A stretch of 64,000 bases of DNA, from contig BLSF01000079.1 of assembly GCA_012862575.1 (NCBI GenBank), positions 1 through 64,000 on the forward strand, written 5' to 3'. A program made the translations under genes and the position numbers. The notes beneath the pieces are model-generated. The model was not told the DNA's origin, searched no databases, and was given only the letters and a program-made list of their open reading frames with translations. The stretch comes from Parietichytrium sp. I65-24A. Lineage: Eukaryota; Sar; Bigyra; Thraustochytrida; Thraustochytriidae. Positions 19,777 to 29,525 of this stretch are shown one piece after another. The first letter of the stretch is position 1; each line of letters opens with the position of its first letter.

Positions 19777-22700
19777 ATGAAGAAGCTGATGTTTGGCGGA
19801 GGCGGAACCGCTCCTCGGAAAGGAGTTGGCGCGATGGGAGGCCCCAGTAAGGAACGTCCAGCAGGAGATCAGCTGAATCGGCTGTACAAGCAGCTCTTGG
19901 AAGAGCTCGCGATTCCACAGGCGAAGCGGGATCTGATGTTGAAGAACGAGAGCGAGGAGCGGAAATGGGAGCTGATACAGAGACACGAGTCGATGATGGA
20001 GAGCGAGGTGACGTCAGCGAGCGTCAAGGATGAGCGGAGAAATGCAAATTACTGGGTGCACAAGATCTTGCAGCGCAACAAGAAGAGCGAGCCGGTGATT
20101 ACCGTGGACGATGCCGGAGAGCTGTATGCGGTGCTTCGCACGGCGCACAAGCAATTTCTCATTGACTTTATTGACAAAGGCGGGGTGGATGCCCTTATCG
20201 AACTGTCGCAGTGGTTCACCATGCGCGACAACAAGAGTGACCAGGAGAAGCGCGTTCTTGCGCAGGTCATGTCGTGCTACAAAGCCCTGATGAACAATAA
20301 CTACGGAATGGAGGGTATGCTCGGCATCGAGAACTCCATCACGTCGTTCGCACGCGGCATGGACCTCACCAATGACGCAGACCTTCATACCGCGCAGGAG
20401 GTCGTCATGCTGCTTGCAGTCACTTGCTTTTACTCGCCAGAAGGTCGAGAGATGGTGGTGGAAGCCATGGACGTGCTCCGCAAGGCCTGGCGGGAGAAAC
20501 AAAGGTTCCAAACGCTCGTGGACACCTTTGCAAACTGCTCCGACAACGCATTCCGAGCCGCTGTGATGATGTTCATCACGACTCTGGTCAACTCCGCAGC
20601 GGAGGTGGAGGAGCGCGTACACTCACGCAACGACTTTTTGTGCCTGGATATCATGAAGGTCTTTGAGCGCGTGCTAGAGGAAGCCAGAGAGGAAGACGAC
20701 GAATCGTTTTCAGTCATTGCCACTCAGCATCAAGTGTTTGTGGACATGATGCTCGAGGACCACCGCGAGGTGATGTGCAGCCTAATCTCTGGCACCGGAG
20801 CCGATGAGGAGCTCGATCTCTCTGAGCAGCACGATCTGAACGAGTATTTGATCAAGTCGACGCGCATGAGTGGGTGCTCCGAATTCCTGCTCGACCTTTC
20901 CCAGTCGTTGCTTCTCATCCCCACCGAGCGCACTCTGGCGGCTCCTACCTGGGAGGCTGTCACACAGTTTGTCCGCGAGGCCACGGACTATTCCAAAAAC
21001 CCTCGCGGCGGCAAAAAGGTGCGAATGAACTACCAACTCCTCGGCGAACTCTTGGACAAACGCAACGAGCTGGATGCCAAGTTGAGCCAAATCTCTTCCG
21101 GTGACGATATCATCGTCAAGCAGCGCAAGAAGATCCAGGAACTGCAGAAGCTCCTCGACGGAGGGGGCGGAAGCTCTGGCGGCACGAAGGGCTCCAAGTC
21201 CAAAGGCTCGTCATCCGCCGTCGCCAGCGAGAGTTCTTTCGAGTCAAGCGAGGAAGTACAGATTCTCCAGGACCAAGTCAAACAGCTCCGTGGTGAAATA
21301 TCGACGCTTCAAAAGGAGCTGGCCAAACAGAATAAGGGCAAGCCAATAGAGGACGACGTAGACGACTCGGAGAAGCCCTCGTCTGCCCCGCTTGGCGCAT
21401 ACAATGGCAAGCTCGATTCGACCGGCCTTCGCCCCGCAGGACCAGTTCCAGGGGTCAAGGTGCGTGATATTCCACCATGCCCTCCTCCAGGAATGCCAGG
21501 CTCTCTGGAGCTTGCTCCGATTCCTACCAAGAGCGGGTCCAAGCCAAAGGGTGCGTCTGCCCCGTCTTCGTCGAAACCGCCCGTCAGCATGGCCGGAGCA
21601 GGAAACGCGCTTGTTGGCATGCTCAATATGCGCGCGGCAGCAATGAACAAGCACCCTCAAGGCGATTCCTCTTCTTCTGGTGCATCCGCTGCTGCTGCCC
21701 CAGCTGTTCCTGTGATTTCTCAGCAAGAGCAGGAAGCAGCCATTCGTAAACGCCTTGGCCTGCCTAACAAGAAGGCTGTGGAGCCTTCCATCAAGATGCG
21801 CCACATGTACTGGACGACCGTTCCAGTTGAGAAGCTGGAAGGCACTATCTGGCCAGAGCTTAGTGACCAAAAGATCAAGTTTAGCTCGAAGCGTTTGGAA
21901 AAGATGTTCGGTGAGAAGGCGAACAATACGCTGGAACGAATGAACCAAGAAGGCGGTAACGCAAAGCGCAAGTCCACGGGCAAGATTCACCTTGTGACCG
22001 GCAAGCGTCAACAGAACGTTGGCATTGCTCTCTCCAAGATCAGAGCGTCTGACGAGGAGATTTTGGCTGCAGTGGTGGCGATGGATGAGACTCTTCTGTC
22101 TCCGAACCACACTCAGTTGCTTCTGACATGCGTGCCAAGTGATGACGAGCTTGAGTTGATCAAGCAGTTCGAATCTACGAATGGTAATGTCAAGCAGCTC
22201 GCGCGCGAGGACAAGTTCTTGCGCGTGATGAGCCGCATCCCCCGTCTGCAGCAGCGCCTGCAAGCTCTCATGACCCGCCACAACTTTGAATTCGACTTTG
22301 AGCGCATTTTCGACAAGGTCCAAATCGTTCGTCGTGCGTGCGCAGAGATTCGTAAATCCCCGGAGCTCAAGAAGCTTCTTGAAATCGTGTTGGCTCTAGG
22401 AAACTACATCAACGGTGGCACACCGCGCGGTGGTGCGTGGGGCTTCAAGCTAGATGCTCTGCAGAAGCTAGACACCATCAAAGACAACTCAAACAAGAAG
22501 ACGCTGATGGACTTTTTGTACAACACCTTGGAGGACAACTACCCAGATCTCTTGGAGTTTTCTCTCCCAAATTGCGTTCAAGCAACCGAGGTCTCCCTCA
22601 CCGACACGATGACTGAGCTCAATCAGCTCGCCGCTGGGGTGCGTGGTATCAAGACTGAGCTTGGCGAAGCCCCAATCAGTAAAGAAGATCGCTTCCACAA

Positions 22701-23289
22701 GGTGATGGCTGGCTTTGAGGTGAAGGCGTCCAAGCACGTGGACCAGTTGCAGTCGGACTTTGACAAGGTTCGCGCAGACTTTCAGGACCTTGCCAAGCAG
22801 TATGCCGAGTCCGGAGCCGGTGTGGAGCCCGAGTCGTTCTTTAACAAGTTTGTGCGCTTCGAAGTTGCTCTCAAGCGTGCCAAAAAGTCCGTGGCGGACG
22901 CGCGGCAGATGGAGGAGCGAGCTCGCAAGCTTGCGCAAGAGAAGGAGCGCATGAAGACGCTCAAGCGGCTCAAGGAGTTGGAGGCAGCTGGCGCTGACGA
23001 AGGTGTGTTCGACGCCTTCGTGAAAGCGAACGCAGGCAACGCCCAGGACATCGTCCAAGGATTTCTCGCAAGGCATCGTGAAAAGAAGAAGCACGCAAAG
23101 CCGCCACCGGCGGTCCCATCGAGGTCTAATTCGGTCACATCGGAAAAGAAGAAGAAAAAGAAGAAGCCTGAGACAAAGATTATCATGGTCCAAGGCCCCG
23201 ATGGCCAGATGATCGAGAAGCGCGTTCGCAGGAAGAAGAAGAGCAAGCCAGCGTCCAGCGTCCCGAACGCGGACTATGACATGGCATAA
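19777..23289 (+). CDS. Diaphanous-type formin (FH2 actin nucleator)
   Basis: This 1170-residue protein is a formin, which nucleates and elongates unbranched actin filaments. Residues about 20-420 are helical and match a GBD/FH3 armadillo region. Residues 420-540 hold Gly/Ser linkers and a coiled coil. A very short proline stretch (about 563-575, PPCPPPGMPG) stands in for FH1. The FH2 domain spans about 670-1060 and starts at MRHMYWTTVPVEKLEGTIW, the expected lasso region. Residues 1070-1106 (ADEGVFDAFVKANAG followed by a basic cluster) resemble a divergent DAD autoinhibitory motif. A Lys-rich tail ends the protein. The ATG at 19777 has A at -3 and is followed closely by a second ATG. Rho-type regulation is inferred from the domain order. 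Confidence 0.9.
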   Translation: MKKLMFGGGGTAPRKGVGAMGGPSKERPAGDQLNRLYKQLLEELAIPQAKRDLMLKNESEERKWELIQRHESMMESEVTSASVKDERRNANYWVHKILQRNKKSEPVITVDDAGELYAVLRTAHKQFLIDFIDKGGVDALIELSQWFTMRDNKSDQEKRVLAQVMSCYKALMNNNYGMEGMLGIENSITSFARGMDLTNDADLHTAQEVVMLLAVTCFYSPEGREMVVEAMDVLRKAWREKQRFQTLVDTFANCSDNAFRAAVMMFITTLVNSAAEVEERVHSRNDFLCLDIMKVFERVLEEAREEDDESFSVIATQHQVFVDMMLEDHREVMCSLISGTGADEELDLSEQHDLNEYLIKSTRMSGCSEFLLDLSQSLLLIPTERTLAAPTWEAVTQFVREATDYSKNPRGGKKVRMNYQLLGELLDKRNELDAKLSQISSGDDIIVKQRKKIQELQKLLDGGGGSSGGTKGSKSKGSSSAVASESSFESSEEVQILQDQVKQLRGEISTLQKELAKQNKGKPIEDDVDDSEKPSSAPLGAYNGKLDSTGLRPAGPVPGVKVRDIPPCPPPGMPGSLELAPIPTKSGSKPKGASAPSSSKPPVSMAGAGNALVGMLNMRAAAMNKHPQGDSSSSGASAAAAPAVPVISQQEQEAAIRKRLGLPNKKAVEPSIKMRHMYWTTVPVEKLEGTIWPELSDQKIKFSSKRLEKMFGEKANNTLERMNQEGGNAKRKSTGKIHLVTGKRQQNVGIALSKIRASDEEILAAVVAMDETLLSPNHTQLLLTCVPSDDELELIKQFESTNGNVKQLAREDKFLRVMSRIPRLQQRLQALMTRHNFEFDFERIFDKVQIVRRACAEIRKSPELKKLLEIVLALGNYINGGTPRGGAWGFKLDALQKLDTIKDNSNKKTLMDFLYNTLEDNYPDLLEFSLPNCVQATEVSLTDTMTELNQLAAGVRGIKTELGEAPISKEDRFHKVMAGFEVKASKHVDQLQSDFDKVRADFQDLAKQYAESGAGVEPESFFNKFVRFEVALKRAKKSVADARQMEERARKLAQEKERMKTLKRLKELEAAGADEGVFDAFVKANAGNAQDIVQGFLARHREKKKHAKPPPAVPSRSNSVTSEKKKKKKKPETKIIMVQGPDGQMIEKRVRRKKKSKPASSVPNADYDMA

Positions 23290-23780
23290 TCCATCCGTTC
23301 TTTCAACACCTTTTCCCCCCGACCACCACGTTTGCAGAGGGGGGCGGGCTGGGGTGAATTGGGCGGAAGGAAGGAAGAAGAAAGAAAGACAGACCGTTTG
23401 ACCATTTGACTGATTGACTGAAATACAAATTACTTGAGTGTACAGCATTGTGTGACTGTGAGCGATACTAAATATAGCAAAATGAATGAGAGATAAGAAA
23501 ATTCAAAATTCATTCTCGACTTGTTTTGGCAGAAAGCACCTTTTTTCATCTGAGGGTCGTTTTGTTCTCCTCGACATAAAAAACAATTTTTTTTAAAAGG
23601 GAAATCAGACAAGGAAAAATAATATCGTTTAGCACAATTAAGCTATCGATCGCGGCAAGCCGCCAGAACGAACCCCCTTCCAGGACAACGGACCTAAGCG
23701 CGAAGCCGGAGAATATTCGCAGCACACGGTGTGCCTTGATCGCCAACAAAGCATAAAAACGTTGCGCAAGAGACGCTAAT
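23290..23780. other. Convergent 3' region of formin and RPS20
   Basis: This 491-bp non-coding gap contains a GAAG/AAAG-rich stretch (about 23365-23392) and AT-rich DNA. It should carry both 3' UTRs. No ORF of note. Confidence 0.65.
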
Positions 23781-24125
23781 TTATTCCTTGAAGAACACCT
23801 CAACATCGACACCTGGTTCGATGCTGATGGAGGTGATCTGCTTGACATCCTCCTGTGGGGAGTGCAAGTCGATCACACGCTTGTGGATGCGGAGCTCAAG
23901 CCTGTCCCAGGTGTTGGTACCCTCACCACAAGGGGACTTACGGGTGGTCAAGCGGAGAACCTTGGTTGGAAGGCGCACTGGGCCGCTAACCTTGAGGTTG
24001 CGGTCCTTGGCGTTGCGCTTCAAGTCAGCGCAAACCTTCTCGAGGTTGGCCACATTGCACGAGGTCAGGGTAATCCTGATCCTGTACATCTGGGTCTCCC
24101 CACCGACCTGCTTTCCCTTGTCCAT
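23781..24125 (-). CDS. RPS20: 40S ribosomal protein S20 (uS10)
   Basis: This 114-residue protein is the eukaryotic small-subunit protein uS10. It sits in the 40S head and contacts 18S rRNA and uS3. The conserved core is clear: [20 protein letters not shown] near the start, [19 protein letters not shown] in the middle, and [20 protein letters not shown] followed by [14 protein letters not shown] at the end. Length is close to the human protein (119 residues). The ATG at 24125 gives the expected short N-terminus. The gene is intronless here, converges on the formin gene, and has a long pyrimidine-rich upstream region (GA-rich on its own strand). Confidence 0.97.
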   Translation of the reverse strand: MDKGKQVGGETQMYRIRITLTSCNVANLEKVCADLKRNAKDRNLKVSGPVRLPTKVLRLTTRKSPCGEGTNTWDRLELRIHKRVIDLHSPQEDVKQITSISIEPGVDVEVFFKE

Positions 24126-24369
24126 GTTTCCTGTTTCTTCTATTCAATCTCAACAATCTACGCACACATCACCAGCCACATTGAGCGTCAGTTCACCGAT
24201 CCACCCTCATCATCACCATCACAATCCAAAACCATTCGCATTCACATTCACATTCGCGTTCGCAATCACATGAACTGAACTTCCTTCCATTCCGCCAAAT
24301 CCATCACGAACAGATCACGCACATCTAGCTAGTGTCCGCGCCGTCATGAGCGCGTACCATTGCCACTGC

Positions 24370-24429
24370 CACTCTCCATCGCTCTCACTCTTCACTCTTC
24401 ACTCTCCACTCTTCACTCTCCACTCTCGC
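24370..24429. repeat. Short tandem repeats (cactctc / cactctt)
   Basis: Imperfect 7-8-bp units alternating cactctc and cactctt lie about 250 bp upstream of the RPS20 start, in its probable promoter. Confidence 0.8.
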
Positions 24430-24478
24430 ATAACTTACCCTCGAGGGGGTCTTCGACCGCGATAACCTGAAGGACTGC

Positions 24479-24543
24479 CTCTCTCTTTCTCTCTCTCTTT
24501 CTCTCTCTCTCTTTCCACTCATCTCTCTCTCTTTGTCTCAGTC
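24479..24543. repeat. (CT)n microsatellite upstream of RPS20
   Basis: CT/TTTCT tract, which reads as GA on the RPS20 strand, about 350 bp upstream of its ATG. Such tracts often sit in promoters; a role here is not shown. Confidence 0.85.
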
Positions 24544-24944
24544 TCTGCCCGCTCTCGCACGCTACCACGCTGCCTATCGCACGGCTAGCACGAACGTCTA
24601 CACAATAGAATAATCAGTGCGGTACGGATGCGTGGGGTAGGTGGGCGGTATGGTGGTGCTATGCCACGCGGATAGGCGGGAGTGTAGGGATGGTTAGTGG
24701 AGCTTCGTTTTGTTCGGGTGGGGGCTAGGGGTGGTTATGGTTTGAGGTAGGAGGGAGGGGTAGAGGAAGTGTAAGGTTTGGATGGGTGGCGATTGACCAC
24801 TCATTTATGGGAGGACCTAAGTGGTAGAGGGTCTTTAGGGAAAAGGGTAGGTGCGTGAACTAGCGTCAAGTAGGTGGGATCGATTAAGGTTGGAATTACA
24901 GGTTTGGATAGGCGCGATGTAAAAGAAGCTTAGTCGTATGAGTC

Positions 24945-25190
24945 TTGATAGTAATACAATCAGGTGAGGACTGGCACCATCCGTTTCTGGTGAAACATGA
25001 CGAAGTGCTCGTTCGTTCGTTCAACCCTAACCCTCAGAGGTTCTGGGGTTCTTTTTGGAAGAACCCGAATCGCTTTGAGCCTTTGGTGACAGAACTAGGT
25101 GCCGTTATGGTTTTCGTTCCTGATCCGACATACGCTGACTTGGACCGAGTCGCGGTGACTCCTCAGGATCCTCTCGCCACAAAGTCTTAA
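24945..25190 (+). other. Unidentified open frame without a usable start
   Basis: An 81-codon frame begins at TTG and lacks an early ATG. Its translation (for example RFWGSFWKNPNRFEPLVTEL) has protein-like, aromatic-rich composition, unlike the repeat-derived frames nearby. It could be an exon, a mobile-element remnant or chance. I do not recognise it. Confidence 0.2.
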
Positions 25191-25255
25191 TTCAACTGTA
25201 CACAGCGACTGTTCATGATGAAAAAAAAAGGTCCATCCTCGCTCAACGAGCAAAA

Positions 25256-25311
25256 GATGCTTCTTAGAATTCTAAGAGAACTGAAGCATCGTTCGCGAAC
25301 AAGAGATGCTT
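25256..25311. other. Interlocked palindromes
   Basis: The 8-mer gatgcttc (25256-25263) pairs with gaagcatc (25283-25290), which can instead pair with a second gatgcttc (25304-25311). The first interval holds the perfect palindrome ttagaattctaa (25264-25275), and the second holds gttcgcgaac (25291-25300). Two mutually exclusive hairpins are possible. Function is unknown. Confidence 0.35.
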
Positions 25312-25792
25312 CACCAAGAAACGAGCCAAGAGAGGGATCAAGTGAACTGTTCGCTACACCGTCTGCAGAACGCTTTCCCAACGGTCGCAACCCCGCATCT
25401 ACCATCTTGTCCTACTCAAAACCATAGCTCTTTATGTTTTTTGCGCTCTCCAATCCTACCGCATCGAACAACACCTCCTACACGGAACGGATTAACCATC
25501 TATCTACCCAAAAGCATACCCATATCGCCTAACACCGTTAAATCTCCTCGAGTAGAACCCCCTCCTTACGACCCTCATATATGCAAAACCATTAACAGTC
25601 CCCCGTAAATAAACAATTCGGGGGAAGCGGAAACGTCTCAAAACAAACACTGCTCCTGTGTCCTCGCACGAAACCGATCGCGTACCCCCAGCGCGCACAC
25701 ATCACAGAGTCCCCGCGCACTGCCACTCTGCCACTCTGCCGCTCTGCCACTCTGCCAAGCGGTGCAGTCGCAGTCGCAGGAGGAGGTAGGCC

Positions 25793-28700
25793 ATGTTCTC
25801 GAGGATCAGGTCGTCGCTGTCGTTCGGGTCGCGCGGCAGCAAGGAGGAGGGCGTTGCGAAGGAGGAGGAGCGCAAGGCGAGCGACGATGAGGACGGCGGC
25901 GAAGGCGGGGACGTGCGCAGAACCGGTTCCTCGCGCAGGCGGCGCGGGTCCGGCGCCAAGAGGCAAGAACCGGGGCCGGGAACCGGAGAACCGGGTCGTC
26001 GCAGTGGAGACCAAGTGCATGTTGATGGCTCAGATGAAGATGGAGATGAAGATGGAGATATGACTGAGACAGAAGGCTCGGCCGCGTCCAAGAGGGAAGA
26101 GCTCTGAGAAGGACAATAAGAAGAAGAAGATGAAGAAAAAGGACACGGAGAAAACGGACAAGAAGGAGAAGAAGGAGAAGAAGAAGAAGATGGAAAAGCG
26201 CGGGTCGTGGCTGGCATTGAAGTGGAAAGGGTCTGACGCGAATGAATCGGAAGCGTCGCAAGATGAGGAAATGGATGCCAATCTTCCGCCACCAGCGCCG
26301 GGTGGGCCGAATCGGTCGAGGTCGAGGTCATTCGGGAGCTTTTTCAAGAAGAAAGAGTCCGCGAAAGAGGTTCTGTCAGATGCGGATAGTGCGAGCGTAA
26401 CATCGGAGATGACCCGCAAGAGGTCCCTCTCGAATCCGCTAAGCTTCTTCGGCTCGAAGAAAAAGTCCGCCCAAGATCTCTCGGACGCAGAGTTCGACGA
26501 CAGCGCGTCGAGAGCTTCGAAAAATTCCGCTTCCAGCAAAGGCAGGCAGAGGACTCTCAGCTTTGGGCTCTTTCGCCGCAAAAGCAAGCACGAGGAGAAC
26601 GACCAGGGTTCTGAGCCAGAGGATGTACATAGCGAGATCAGCAGCGACGACGATCAAAGGTCGGAGGTTGGATCAAGTGTCAGCAAAAGTAAAAAGAACA
26701 AGAAAATGAAAAAGAAAGGCAAGGCAGGGAAAGGAAGGAAAAAGATAAAGTCCGGCGGCAAGGCTATCTCAAAAGGCGCGAAGAAGCTTATGAAGAGGCT
26801 GGGGTCTGCAAGCAACTTCAAGTTCCATAAGAAAAAGAGGGACGGTCCCAGTAGCGGCAAGGACACGTCGGAGGACTTTAGCCCAGAGAAAGTCACCATC
26901 GGCTCCCCAAGGGGGCAGGCCCTCATGCGCGCTTGCGTTCCGTTCCAGCACAATTTCTCTCGAGCGGATGTAACCTACTTCAAGTCAATACATGAGAGCA
27001 CGACCACCATGTACGAAACGCTCAATGGGCTGGTTGGCGAGGGGGAGAATGAGGTGCTGCTTGCAAGGCTGGCCGAAATGGTACAGAACCAAGACGACAT
27101 GCTTCGAGCTTTGGCCATTCTGCGAAGTCCGAACTCGAGTGACCGGACCATGATGCTTTTCCACATGCACTGTCTGAGCGGCAGCGCAGAAGGAATAACG
27201 AGAGATGACTTGGAGACGGTACTCAGGCATACCGTGCGCCTGGAAATTGCCTCAAGGTTACGTCACGAACTCCTGCCCGAAACAGAGGAAACAAACGACT
27301 CCATTCGGGTGGAGCCAAACGAGCTGGACATGGAATTCGTTACTCGCCTGAGACTGGAAGATTTTTACTCAATGTACGCTCCGGACAAGATTATTCGCGT
27401 AAAGACAATCGCAGAGAAATACACTGGAAAAGAGGAGGTGTTGTGGAAAAAGCTTGCGAAACAGTATCCCGGATGCACGATCCCACCAGAGGGACGCGCG
27501 CTCGAGATGATCGCCAACATGAAAGCTGTCCGCGAAGTAGCCAATCTGGCGTTTCGGCGCTCAAAGGATAAGCTCGTTCTAAGCTATGAAGACTTTGCGC
27601 AGTGGCTGATCACAATTGACGAGCGTTTCGGAGATGAAGAAGGTGTGCACACGTATTCCAACACGGTGCCGTGGAGAGACTTGTACGTCCAGCCCGGAGA
27701 TCATGACTCCATGCAGGTGGAAGGTTGGCTCCGGGTTGCTCTCCTAGACGAGAATCTCGACGACACTCAGCAAAAGGTGAGGATCAGTGAATTGAAGTGG
27801 AGGCGACGCTGGTGCGTCGTCGACCGCAATACGAATCAAACAGCTGCCACTCTCCTGATTTCCAAGGGAGAGACTGAAAAGGCTTACCTCAGCGTGTCGC
27901 TCTCTGCGTCACAGGCTCAGGTCGATGTCGTTGAGCGCGCAGGGCACAAGCACCGGTGGACAGCCCTGGTGAATCAAAAGCTTTTCTTGCAACCTTCGAG
28001 AGCTTCGGGCGAAACCTTTGAAGACTGGCTAAATGCTCTTCGATCCGCGACCCACTTGACGACGCCTGAACTCAACGTGCTGTCCAACAACGCATCCGCC
28101 AACTCTCCTACCAGCGATGATCGCAGTAGTGAAGACGACGATGACGAGGAGGAGGAGGAAGACGATGTCGACGACGACGACGAAGACGACGAAAAGGATG
28201 GCACCAGCGCAGCGACATTTCGGGCTCGCATAACAGCGTTTTACTCCATCGAGAACCCTGAAAAGCTGGCCAACATAGACAAAATTGTGGAAAAGTACAG
28301 TGGCAAAGAAGACAAGTTGATCAGCATGCTCGAGAAGCAATATCCTGGGTCAAAGGTCCCAAACATAGAAGAAGCAGAGGAGGTGCTCAAGGAACAGGCG
28401 GGACCAGCCACTTCCTCGGGGCTTTCGAGCGAGCGCCCACTTAAATTTGGAGACTCCGTGGAGGACGAGGACGGCAACGTAGAGCACGAGGCCGATAGGA
28501 GCATGGGAACTGACGCAAGCGAGGAAATTCATCCCGTCGACTCTGATGCATCAATTGATAAGACAAGATTGAACGGCAACAATGACAGAAGCGATAGTGA
28601 AGATGAGGATAGTCAAGAGGAAGATGGTGATGACGACGACACCAACAAAGGCAGCGGCCATGACGCAGGAGAAGAGGAGGAAGAGGGAATCGCTAGCGAT

Positions 28701-29177
28701 TTCGAATCTCAGCAACAGTCACGATCCGAAGCAGAGATCAGCTCTTACGCATCATCGCCTCGAAAGTCACCCAAAAAGAAAAGAAGTGGCGGAAAAGCAT
28801 CTCCAGCTCCAAAGAGCCCTGGTATTGAGAGCGATGAGGATAGCGAAGAAAGCTCTAACGAGAGTGAAGATGACGAAGAGGAAGACGATGAAGAAGACGA
28901 AGTGAGAACCAAGATTAGAACACGCAGTCGGCAAGGCGGAGACACGAGTAGTGATGAGGAAGGGGAAGATGACGAAGACGATGAGGACGAAGACGACGAC
29001 GACGAGGAGGATGATGGCGACGAAAGCAGCCGCCGTGAAGACGATGTGCTGGATGATGACGACGATGATGAGGATGATGACGACGACGAGTCTGTGCGAC
29101 GAAAGAGTCGCCGAGCTGCGAGCGACGAAGATTCCGACGACATGTCTGGCTCCGAGCTGGAGGAGTATTCGGATTAG
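25793..29177 (+). CDS. PH-domain protein with duplicated FY/KYxGKE motif and acidic tail (one intron)
   Basis: I read this as one gene: exon 1 at 25793-26014, intron 26015-26072, exon 2 at 26073-29177, giving 1108 residues. The join is supported by short motifs shared by both sides: LSFGSRGSKEE in exon 1; RSFGSFFKKKES, LSFFGSKKKSAQ and LSFGLFRRKSK in exon 2. A PH domain (about 620-740) suggests phosphoinositide or membrane binding. Two related segments flank it, LRLEDFYSMYAPDKII with KYTGKEEVL (from about 500) and ARITAFYSIENPEKLA with KYSGKEDKL (from about 789); similar motifs occur in many protist proteins. The N-terminus is basic and Ser-rich. The last 300 residues are very acidic (Asp/Glu runs at 28930-29150) and low complexity. 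The function is unknown. The alternative is a start at 26130 with 25793-26107 as an unrelated frame. Confidence 0.7.
26015..26072 (+). other. Proposed 58-nt spliceosomal intron
   Basis: It begins GTGCAT and ends GACAG, with a possible branch sequence atgactgag near the 3' end. Its length (58, remainder 1 on division by 3) is exactly what joins the frame of 25793 to the frame of 26130 in phase 0, skipping the exon-1 stop at 26105 and the exon-2-frame stop at 26061. It is the only intron I can argue for in the window. Confidence 0.55.
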
Positions 29178-29525
29178 TAACGGGTGGGAACGCAATCTCT
29201 TGGAACGCTAAAGAGAGAGCACCGGCACTACCGGCATTCCATAATATCCCGCGGCACGTTTGGCAATCGCTCAAAATTCCCGGAGCACGGAGAAAAGACG
29301 TCAATGTTTACTATATTAACTACAAACTGATTTCATCTTAATGTTATATATAAAAATCTTTTGGGAAATAAAATGGGCTGTACTTTTTCTCTGCAATTTT
29401 TTCGTCAAATTTCTGCAAGATTTATGGATGATACATAAAACAAGGTAAGGCTAATTGTCGCCAACATGCCTCGTTTGGCCGCTCGACAATCTCTTAGAAG
29501 ACTTTCGTTGGTCTCTCAAAAGTGC
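29178..29525. other. Convergent 3' region of PH and LisH genes
   Basis: A 348-bp AT-rich gap between two converging stops, containing one AATAAA on the plus strand (29367-29372). No gene. Confidence 0.7.
29367..29372 (+). promoter_or_regulatory. Probable polyadenylation signal of the PH-protein gene
   Basis: AATAAA 190 nt past the stop at 29177 in an AT-rich 3' region. Confidence 0.45.

Larger units (their letters stand above)
24126..25792. other. Divergent region between RPS20 and the PH-protein gene
   Basis: Nearest RPS20 lie short tandem repeats (24370-24429) and a CT microsatellite (24479-24543). A strongly G-rich, C-poor block follows (about 24620-24950), then an unidentified ATG-less frame (24945-25190), a palindrome cluster (25256-25311), and a C-rich, G-poor block (about 25430-25615). 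No recognisable gene. The opposite base skews of the two blocks are notable. Confidence 0.55.

Noticed and set aside
19445-19918. Arg/Asp-repeat minus-strand ORF upstream of the formin
   Set aside because: Generated by the 9-bp tandem repeat, overlaps the formin start, and has no domain.
21244-22323. Long minus-strand ORF (359 codons) inside the formin gene
   Set aside because: It lies wholly antisense to the conserved FH2 coding region, and its length follows from that gene's codon usage. It has no recognisable domain.
22489-23448. Second long minus-strand ORF at the formin 3' end
   Set aside because: Antisense shadow of the FH2 and Lys-rich tail; composition is Leu/Arg/Phe-rich low complexity.
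25024-25036. Telomere-like ccctaaccct
   Set aside because: Less than two repeat units, within an interior region; not an array.
25702-26331. Ser/Pro-rich minus-strand ORF over the start of the PH gene
   Set aside because: Translation is low complexity from GAA/GAG-rich coding sequence of the plus-strand gene.
28745-29195. Poly-Ser and Val/Ile-rich minus-strand ORFs opposite the acidic tail
   Set aside because: Direct by-products of GAT/GAC/GAG repeats in the PH gene's C-terminus.
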